From: Planctomycetaceae bacterium
GTDB taxonomy: Bacteria > Planctomycetota > Planctomycetia > Pirellulales > Pirellulaceae
DNA: 19,871 nucleotides
Direction of reading: 5' to 3'
Assembly: GCA_005773145.1 (NCBI GenBank)
Contig: SXHS01000239.1
Span: 1 to 19,871, forward strand
The notes beneath the pieces were generated by a model. The model was not told the origin of the DNA and searched no databases. It was given only the letters and a program-made list of their open reading frames with translations. Positions 14,990 through 19,871 of the stretch are shown here, one piece after another (position 1 is the first letter of the stretch; each line of letters begins with the position of its first letter). The translations under genes were made by a program, and so were the position numbers.

Positions 14990-16387
14990 ATGGCTACCGA
15001 CTCGGCATTTCAACAGTGCATTAATCCCGCCTGCGGCGCGCAATATGCGGTCGACGAGGTGCACGTGACGTGCCCTCAATGTGGCGACCTGCTAGATATC
15101 GCCTACGACTGGAATCGACTCCCTGTCCCGGCCTGCTTAGCCGACTTTCAGGCCAAATGGGCGCAGCGTCTGGACCCGCTGGCCTTCAGTGGGGTCTGGC
15201 GGTTTCACGAGTTGCTCCCCTTTGCCCGTCGCGAGCATGTTGTGACCGTGGGCGAGGGGCAGACCATGTTGCAACGTGGGGATGGCGTGGCCCGCTACAT
15301 CGGCTTGGACGCCGGCCGACTGTACCTCCAGTACGAGGGGCTCAATCCGTCCGGCAGCTTCAAAGACAATGGCATGACGGCGGCTTTTACTCATGCCCGG
15401 ATGATCGGCGCGCGCCGGGCCGCCTGTGCGTCCACTGGTAACACCAGTGCCTCCCTGGCAATGTACTGCGCTGTCTCGGGACTCATGAAGGCCGTTATCT
15501 TCATTGGCTCCGGGAAGATCTCGTATGGCAAACTGTCTCAGGCCTTGGAGTTTGGGGCCCTGACCGTGCAGATTTCTGGCGACTTTGATGACGCCATGGC
15601 ACGCGTGACGGAGGTCTCGAAACGTCTGGGAATCTACGTTGTTAACAGCATCAATCCGTTCCGGCTGGAAGGGCAAAAGACGGTCATGTACCGTGTCCTA
15701 GAGGGGCTCGGCTGGCAGGTGCCTGATTGGATCGTGGTTCCCGGTGGCAATCTGGGCAATTCGAGTGCCTTTGGCAAGGCATTTAGCGAACTTCAACAAC
15801 TGGGGCTGATCGATCGAATCCCCCGACTGGCCGTCGTCAACGCGGCCGGATCGGACACCCTGTTTCAGCTGTACGAGCAAGGGGGGCTGCGCTGGAATCA
15901 CGGTTACCCTGACCGGCAGCACATAGCGGACTACTATGGAGAGATGGACACTCAGCAACGCAAGGCCTCGACCATCGCCAGTGCCATCGAAATCAATCGG
16001 CCGGTGAACCTGAACAAGTGCCTGCGGGCTTTGGATGTCTGTCGTGGAGTCGTGGCCCGTGTCACCGACCAAGAAATTCTGGACGCCAAGGCCCAAGTCG
16101 GGCTGGGTGGGTTTGGCTGCGAGCCGGCCAGTGCCGCCAGCGTGGCCGGGGCCAAGTTGTTGTGCGAGCAGGGTGTGATCGACAAATCGGAACGGGTCGT
16201 GTGTGTGCTGACGGGGCACCAGCTCAAAGATCCGGGAGCTACCGTTGCCTACCATACGACCGATCAAGAGCAATTCAATCGTGTCTTGGCCAGTCGCGGT
16301 GTTTCCCGCGCTGCGTTTGCCAATCGAGCGGTGGCCGTTCCCAATGACGTTAACGAGATTGTGAAAGTCGTTCAGTTGTATAGCTAA
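14990..16387 (+). CDS. thrC: Threonine synthase
   Basis: A PLP-dependent fold-type II enzyme converting O-phosphohomoserine to threonine. Of 465 residues, the N-terminus is a zinc-ribbon-like segment with C10, C15, C28 and C31 (CINPACG and CPQCG). The Schiff-base lysine is K125 in NPSGSFKDNGM. ASTGNTSASLAMY (about 147-159) and the PGGNLGNSSAFGKAF phosphate-binding loop follow. ENL-type C-terminal elements (GGFGCEPASAASVAG) favour threonine synthase over threonine dehydratase or cysteine synthase. I use the ATG at 14990; a TTG three codons earlier is possible. No Shine-Dalgarno is evident. It is followed after 30 bp by dapB, grouping two aspartate-family amino-acid branches. Confidence 0.93.
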   Translation: MATDSAFQQCINPACGAQYAVDEVHVTCPQCGDLLDIAYDWNRLPVPACLADFQAKWAQRLDPLAFSGVWRFHELLPFARREHVVTVGEGQTMLQRGDGVARYIGLDAGRLYLQYEGLNPSGSFKDNGMTAAFTHARMIGARRAACASTGNTSASLAMYCAVSGLMKAVIFIGSGKISYGKLSQALEFGALTVQISGDFDDAMARVTEVSKRLGIYVVNSINPFRLEGQKTVMYRVLEGLGWQVPDWIVVPGGNLGNSSAFGKAFSELQQLGLIDRIPRLAVVNAAGSDTLFQLYEQGGLRWNHGYPDRQHIADYYGEMDTQQRKASTIASAIEINRPVNLNKCLRALDVCRGVVARVTDQEILDAKAQVGLGGFGCEPASAASVAGAKLLCEQGVIDKSERVVCVLTGHQLKDPGATVAYHTTDQEQFNRVLASRGVSRAAFANRAVAVPNDVNEIVKVVQLYS

Positions 16388-16417
16388 TCGGTTCGCCGGT
16401 TAAGGGAAAGGGCTGAC

Positions 16418-17227
16418 ATGTCACCGATTCGGATTGCAATTCATGGCGCGGCGGGTCGCATGGGGAAGCGATTGGTTGCCCTGGCGGCGCTAGATCGAGA
16501 ACTTTCATTACAGGCCGCGCTGGAATCGGCGACACACCCGGACATGGGCAAGGACGCGGGTGAAATCGCAGGTGTGGGGCGGTTGGGCGTGACGCTCACA
16601 ACGCCATTGAATCGCGAGGTGGATGCGGTGATCGACTTCTCCGTGCCGGAGGCGACCGAGGCCATTGTGGCCACGTGCCTAAGTCGGTCCTTGCCACTTG
16701 TGGTTGCTACCACCGGGTTGTCGTCCGCGCAGAAAGATCAATTGATGAAGGTCGCGAGACAGATTCCCATTGTGCACGCCCCCAGCATGAGCTTGGCGGT
16801 CAACTTGGCCATGAAGCTAGCGGCCACGGCGGCTGCCGGATTGAAGCAATATCCGTCCGGTGTTGATGTGGAGATTGTCGAACGTCATCATCGCTTCAAG
16901 GAGGATGCTCCCAGCGGCACGGCGCTCCGTTTCGGCGAGATCATTGCGGGTGTCATGGGGCAGACTCAACATGTCCACGGCCGGGAGGGCCGGACGGGGC
17001 AACGACCCCGTCACGAGATCGGCTACCACGCCCTACGTGTTGGCGACAATCCGGGCGAACATACTCTGGTGTTCGGTTTGATGGGGGAGACCGTGGAGCT
17101 GACCGTTAAAGCCACCAATCGGGACTGCTATGCTCTAGGCGCCCTAACGGCCGCCAAATTTGTAGCCGGCAAGTCGCCCGGTCTCTATTCGATGTACGAT
17201 GTCTTGGGTCTGGACGTGGATCACTGA
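16418..17227 (+). CDS. dapB: 4-hydroxy-tetrahydrodipicolinate reductase
   Basis: Reduces hydroxytetrahydrodipicolinate with NAD(P)H in lysine/meso-diaminopimelate synthesis. The 269-residue protein is the usual length. The nucleotide-binding motif is GAAGRMGKRL at 10-19, and FSVPEAT and ATTGL lie in the Rossmann part. The catalytic region EIVERHHRFKEDAPSGTAL (152-170) contains the active-site H157 and K161 and the substrate-binding SGT. HEIGYHALRVGDNPGEHTL, and the C-terminal GLYSMYDVLGL, complete the family pattern. The ATG at 16418 has AAGGGAAAGGG upstream. It lies 30 bp after thrC and 6 bp before the next gene, suggesting a three-gene transcription unit. Confidence 0.97.
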   Translation: MSPIRIAIHGAAGRMGKRLVALAALDRELSLQAALESATHPDMGKDAGEIAGVGRLGVTLTTPLNREVDAVIDFSVPEATEAIVATCLSRSLPLVVATTGLSSAQKDQLMKVARQIPIVHAPSMSLAVNLAMKLAATAAAGLKQYPSGVDVEIVERHHRFKEDAPSGTALRFGEIIAGVMGQTQHVHGREGRTGQRPRHEIGYHALRVGDNPGEHTLVFGLMGETVELTVKATNRDCYALGALTAAKFVAGKSPGLYSMYDVLGLDVDH

Positions 17228-17233
17228 GCGACC

Positions 17234-17590
17234 ATGGCCAAGTGCGAAGAAGGCTATCTGTGCCAGGTCTGCGGCAAGGATGTCGAAGAAATCACGGAGA
17301 GTGATTTGTACCTGCGTTACGTCATCGGCCGCGTGGACCCCGAGACGTTACACACCGCTCGGGAACGGCATCTGCGTTGCAATCCCGTGCTCGCCCAATT
17401 CATCGTCGACCCGAGATTTCCCCCCGTGTTCGTCACGGGACCATTCGATAAGCGGTTTCTTGATGCGGATTATGTGCGGAACGAAGAGCAGCTGGTAACC
17501 CGTGGTTGGCAACGTTTGCTCGATGTGGCGGGAACGGACGCGCCGATTGTTGAGTATCCCCTGGTCGAGGTTCGTGATCGTTGGCGGTGA
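17234..17590 (+). CDS. Small cysteine-containing protein of unknown function
   Basis: I do not recognise this 118-residue protein. It has no signal peptide or membrane segment. The N-terminus has C4, C10 and C13 (YLCQVCGKDVEE), and H46 and C49 follow (RHLRCN), which together could hold a zinc ion. The middle part carries FIVDPRFPPVFVTGPFDKRFLDADYV, a well-ordered stretch that reads as real coding sequence. The gene begins six bases after the dapB stop, with no clear Shine-Dalgarno, so translation may depend on read-on from dapB. Its position suggests a link to the thrC-dapB unit, but nothing in the protein shows an amino-acid role. Confidence 0.8.
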   Translation: MAKCEEGYLCQVCGKDVEEITESDLYLRYVIGRVDPETLHTARERHLRCNPVLAQFIVDPRFPPVFVTGPFDKRFLDADYVRNEEQLVTRGWQRLLDVAGTDAPIVEYPLVEVRDRWR

Positions 17591-17632
17591 TGGTCGACTC
17601 GGCCCGATGTGACCCCCACACGTCGGCGAGAC

Positions 17633-17658
17633 TTGAGATTTGAGATTTGAGATTTGAG
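17633..17658. repeat. Tandem heptamer repeat TTGAGAT
   Basis: Three exact TTGAGAT units followed by TTGAG lie end to end, about 45 bp past the stop of the unknown gene. On the minus strand the tract would translate as a KSQISNL-like repeat, but no gene uses it. Such slippage-prone heptamers are typical of intergenic filler. Confidence 0.9.
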
Positions 17659-17740
17659 CGCCGGCCGAAAAACGTTGCTAGGACTCATCGGAGGCAGGAG
17701 TCTGGGGACGAGCGAATCGAAATCCTTCACGGCGTTGCCC

Positions 17741-17785
17741 CAACGGGGCCCGAGGGGGACTTGTAGGTTACAACGGGGCCCGAGG
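17741..17785. repeat. 15-bp direct repeat spaced exactly 30 bp
   Basis: CAACGGGGCCCGAGG occurs at 17741-17755 and again at 17771-17785. The bases after each copy remain partly alike (GGACTTG against GGCACTTG), so this looks like an imperfect 30-bp tandem duplication. The core GGGGCCC is itself near-palindromic. Confidence 0.85.
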
Positions 17786-17795
17786 CTGGCACTTG

Positions 17796-17809
17796 CCCCG
17801 AATTCGGGG
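17796..17809. promoter_or_regulatory. 14-bp perfect palindrome upstream of the aminotransferase gene
   Basis: CCCCGAATTCGGGG is fully self-complementary and lies 86 bp before the aminotransferase ATG. It could be an operator half-site pair or a 5-bp stem with an AATT loop. No T-tract follows. One such palindrome per 20 kb is near chance, so support is weak. Confidence 0.25.
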
Positions 17810-17894
17810 GACCGTTATCGTGCCCACACGTGTGCTGCTGTGGCATGTCGCAGCGGTTGATGCTTCCCCCCTCCCCCACCAGCGCGGTCTTGTC

Positions 17895-19025
17895 ATGCAT
17901 CCCTCCGATTGGATTGCCGATCGCACCCGGCTTTTTGACAGTAGCGGGATCCGTAAGGTCTTCGACCTGGCGGCAAAACTCCCCAACCCGATTAATCTCT
18001 CGATTGGGCAGCCTGATTTTGAGATCCCCGAGCCGATTCGTCTGGCGAAGATCGCGGCCATCCAGAGCGGCAAGAATGGATACGCGTTGACGCAGGGTAT
18101 GCCCATCTTGCGTGAGAAGTTGCAGTCCCAGATGGATGACGTCTATCAACACGCCGATCGCCAGGTGTTCGTCAGCTCGGGGACGAGTGGCGGGCTGGTG
18201 TTGACCATGTTGGCGATGGTCAACCCGGGGGACGAGGTCGTGATTTTCGACCCGTTTTTTGTGATGTACCAACCGCTGGTTGAGTTGGTCGGGGGGCGCG
18301 TGGTGCTTATCGATACGTACCCCGACTTTCGCATCGACTTAGCGCGAGTTGCCGCGGCGATTACTCCGCGTACCAAGATGATCCTGCTGAACAGCCCAGC
18401 CAATCCGACTGGCGTTGTAGCGACCGACGAGGAAATTCGGGGGCTGGCTGAGTTGGCACGCCAAAAGCATATTGCCCTGGTGTCCGACGAGATTTATTCG
18501 CGGTTTTGTTACGATCGGCCATTTCTATCCCCCGCGCGTTTTAATCCCGATACGATCGTGATTGATGGTTTTTCCAAGAGTCACGCGATGACGGGATGGC
18601 GCGTGGGTTATGTGCATGGTCCGGCCGCAGTCATCGAGACGATGGTCAAGCTGCAGCAGTATTCATTCGTCTGCGCGCCGCAGCCGTCCCAATGGGGCGC
18701 AGCGGTGGCCATGGATGTGGATGTCTCACCACACATCGAAAGCTATCGGCGCAAACGCGATCGGCTGGTGGAGGGACTTGCCGATCTCTTTACACTCGCT
18801 CATCCCGGCGGGGCCTTCTACCTGTTTCCCCAGGCACCCTGGGGAACCGGCAGTCAGTTTGTGGAACAGGCCATTGCGCGTCGCCTGCTGATCATTCCGG
18901 GAAAGATCTTCAGCCGTCGCGACAGCCACTTCCGCATTTCGTATGCCGCCGACGATCGAGTGATCGACCAAGGCATCGCGGTCCTGCGCCAATTGGCGCA
19001 GGAACCGCCGGCTGGGATCGGTTAG
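17895..19025 (+). CDS. Class I/II pyridoxal-phosphate aminotransferase
   Basis: A 376-residue fold-type I aminotransferase. Landmarks numbered from the ATG at 17895 are SIGQPDF at 36-42 (N-terminal substrate loop), SSGTSGG at 94-100 (phosphate loop), NSPANPTG at 166-173 with N170, SDEIYSRF at 197-204 with D198 and Y201, the Schiff-base K228 in DGFSKSHAMTGWRVGY, and FRISYA near the C-terminus with the carboxylate-binding arginine. The pattern is that of the aspartate/aromatic aminotransferase subgroup (I-gamma type). Donor and acceptor are not determined. The frame extends upstream to a TTG at 17793, but that part crosses the palindrome and shows no family sequence. No Shine-Dalgarno is evident. 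It converges on clpX with a 9-bp gap. Confidence 0.92.
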   Translation: MHPSDWIADRTRLFDSSGIRKVFDLAAKLPNPINLSIGQPDFEIPEPIRLAKIAAIQSGKNGYALTQGMPILREKLQSQMDDVYQHADRQVFVSSGTSGGLVLTMLAMVNPGDEVVIFDPFFVMYQPLVELVGGRVVLIDTYPDFRIDLARVAAAITPRTKMILLNSPANPTGVVATDEEIRGLAELARQKHIALVSDEIYSRFCYDRPFLSPARFNPDTIVIDGFSKSHAMTGWRVGYVHGPAAVIETMVKLQQYSFVCAPQPSQWGAAVAMDVDVSPHIESYRRKRDRLVEGLADLFTLAHPGGAFYLFPQAPWGTGSQFVEQAIARRLLIIPGKIFSRRDSHFRISYAADDRVIDQGIAVLRQLAQEPPAGIG

Positions 19026-19034
19026 GAGTTCCGC

Positions 19035-19871
19035 CTAGGCCGTCTTGGACTTCGGCTCGCTCATCTTGAAGAGATGGCGGCGACGTTCGATGATGTCCTC
19101 GTCGATCACGTAGCTACCACCCCGTCCTTGTTCGGGCAAGTCGAACATGATGTCGAGCATGACGTCTTCGATGACGGAGCGCAGTCCGCGGGCTCCGGTC
19201 TCTTTGACCAACGCCCGGCGAGCGATGTGTCGCAGGGCTTCCGCGGTAAAATGCAACTCGCAATTCTCCATGCCAAACAGAGTTTGATACTGTTTGACGA
19301 GTGCGTTCTTGGGCTCGGACAGCACGCGAATCATGCCATCTTCGTCGAGCGGAGTCAGCGAACTGACAATGGGGAGTCGTCCGACCAACTCGGGGATCAG
19401 TCCGTACTCCATGATGTCGTCACTGTTCACCTGTGACAACAGCGCCGACAGTTCTTGATCATTGCTGTTGGCGGCATCCTGACCGAAACCAATGGTCCGC
19501 TTGCCGAGTCGCTTGCGCACGATATCGTCGACGCCGACAAATGTGCCACCGCAGATGAACAAGATGTTGGTGGTGTCCATTTGAATGTATTGCTGCTCGG
19601 GATGTTTGCGCCCGCCCTGGGGGGGGACGTTGGCCGTGGTCCCCTCGAGCATCTTCAAGAGAGCCTGCTGTACCCCCTCGCCTGACACGTCACGGGTGAT
19701 GGAGACGTTGTTGCTCGTCTTGCCGATCTTGTCGATCTCATCGATGTAGAGGATGCCACGCTGAGCCGCTTCGAGATCAAAGTCGGCCGCATGCAGCAAT
19801 TTGAGCAGCAAGTTCTCCACATCCTCGCCGACATAGCCCGCCTCGGTGAGGGTTGTCGCATCGCCGATGGC
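19035..19871 (-). CDS. clpX: ATP-dependent Clp protease ATP-binding subunit ClpX, C-terminal part (5' end outside window)
   Basis: ClpX is the AAA+ unfoldase that feeds substrates to the ClpP peptidase. The visible 278 residues start at the window edge with AIGDATTLTEAGYVGEDVENLL, which includes the GYVG pore loop. Then follow the Walker B motif ILYIDEIDKI, the GEGVQQALLKMLEGT segment, the sensor/arginine-finger region GLIPELVGRLPIV, and the sensor-2 motif TGARGLRSVIEDVMLDIMFDLP. The GTG at 19818-19820 is internal, since the frame continues unbroken to the edge. Walker A and any N-terminal zinc-binding domain lie outside. The C-terminus ends in a short basic/Ser tail (SEPKSKTA) and looks intact. 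Confidence 0.96.
   Translation of the reverse strand, partial: AIGDATTLTEAGYVGEDVENLLLKLLHAADFDLEAAQRGILYIDEIDKIGKTSNNVSITRDVSGEGVQQALLKMLEGTTANVPPQGGRKHPEQQYIQMDTTNILFICGGTFVGVDDIVRKRLGKRTIGFGQDAANSNDQELSALLSQVNSDDIMEYGLIPELVGRLPIVSSLTPLDEDGMIRVLSEPKNALVKQYQTLFGMENCELHFTAEALRHIARRALVKETGARGLRSVIEDVMLDIMFDLPEQGRGGSYVIDEDIIERRRHLFKMSEPKSKTA

Larger units (their letters stand above)
17591..17894. other. 304-bp repeat-bearing intergenic stretch
   Basis: No gene is supported. It holds a 7-bp tandem repeat (17633-17658), a 15-bp direct repeat pair (17741-17785), a small TTGTA/TACAA dyad at 17761-17773 and a 14-bp perfect palindrome (17796-17809). No confident promoter pair for the aminotransferase gene was found. 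Confidence 0.5.

Noticed and set aside
14843..15079. Minus-strand frame upstream of the zinc-finger gene (ending LPLAASLGQAPIAIKP), with a neighbouring frame at 14724-14972
   Set aside because: It overlaps the 5' part of thrC and the strong promoter, has no recognisable domain, and would need a frameshift to continue. A gene remnant is possible but not supported.
17470..17730. 86-codon minus-strand frame across the heptamer repeat
   Set aside because: The repeat itself creates the KSQISNL-like stretch. The rest overlaps the unknown gene and is not protein-like.
1..19871. Defence system, prophage, transposon, integron or CRISPR array
   Set aside because: No recombinase, transposase, nuclease-helicase pair, phage structural gene or regularly spaced repeat array is present. 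The short repeats found are intergenic and too small.

Overview
The window looks like a piece of chromosome from a planctomycete, probably of the Pirellulales type, with moderately high GC. The evidence is gene content only: a secreted tandem DUF1080 (3-keto-disaccharide hydrolase-like) protein, an HpnC/HpnD/HpnE squalene set next to ispH, a signal-peptide SMP-30 lactonase, a sialidase with a discoidin-like tail, and several starts without a clear Shine-Dalgarno. No rRNA, tRNA, CRISPR array, transposase, integrase or phage gene is visible. Most of the window reads as ordinary core chromosome.

Layout, left to right. A 5'-truncated DUF1080 protein (1-1112) is followed by a two-CBS-domain protein (1386-1811). 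Then comes an isoprenoid/squalene locus. ispH on the minus strand (1842-2780) diverges from a fused hpnC-hpnD gene (from 2896), which is coupled by an ATGA overlap to hpnE (to 6149). IspH supplies the C5 precursors of farnesyl diphosphate, and HpnD, HpnC and HpnE turn farnesyl diphosphate into squalene. Next are an exported SMP-30/gluconolactonase-like protein (minus), a small TerB-like protein built from an internal duplication (plus), and an endonuclease/exonuclease/phosphatase-family protein behind a membrane-anchored TPR protein (both minus).

From 9684 to 13704 there is a minus-strand group: an Rrf2-type regulator, a HisN-like inositol-monophosphatase-family phosphatase, and a secreted sialidase-like protein. 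The sialidase is followed directly by a degenerate 8-bp tandem repeat. Upstream of the regulator is a roughly 400-bp stretch with a promoter-like hexamer pair and an uncatalogued 48-codon frame. Then come lspA behind a DksA/TraR-type zinc-finger gene (minus, with a very good sigma-70-like promoter) and, divergently, thrC-dapB and a small cysteine-containing unknown (plus; threonine and lysine/diaminopimelate synthesis). A 304-bp gap carries two kinds of short direct repeat and a palindrome, followed by a class I/II aminotransferase (plus) and the C-terminal part of clpX (minus, running off the right edge).

I found no convincing new defence or mobile system. The most interesting items are the HpnC-HpnD fusion, the internally duplicated TerB-like protein, and the repeat-bearing intergenic regions.
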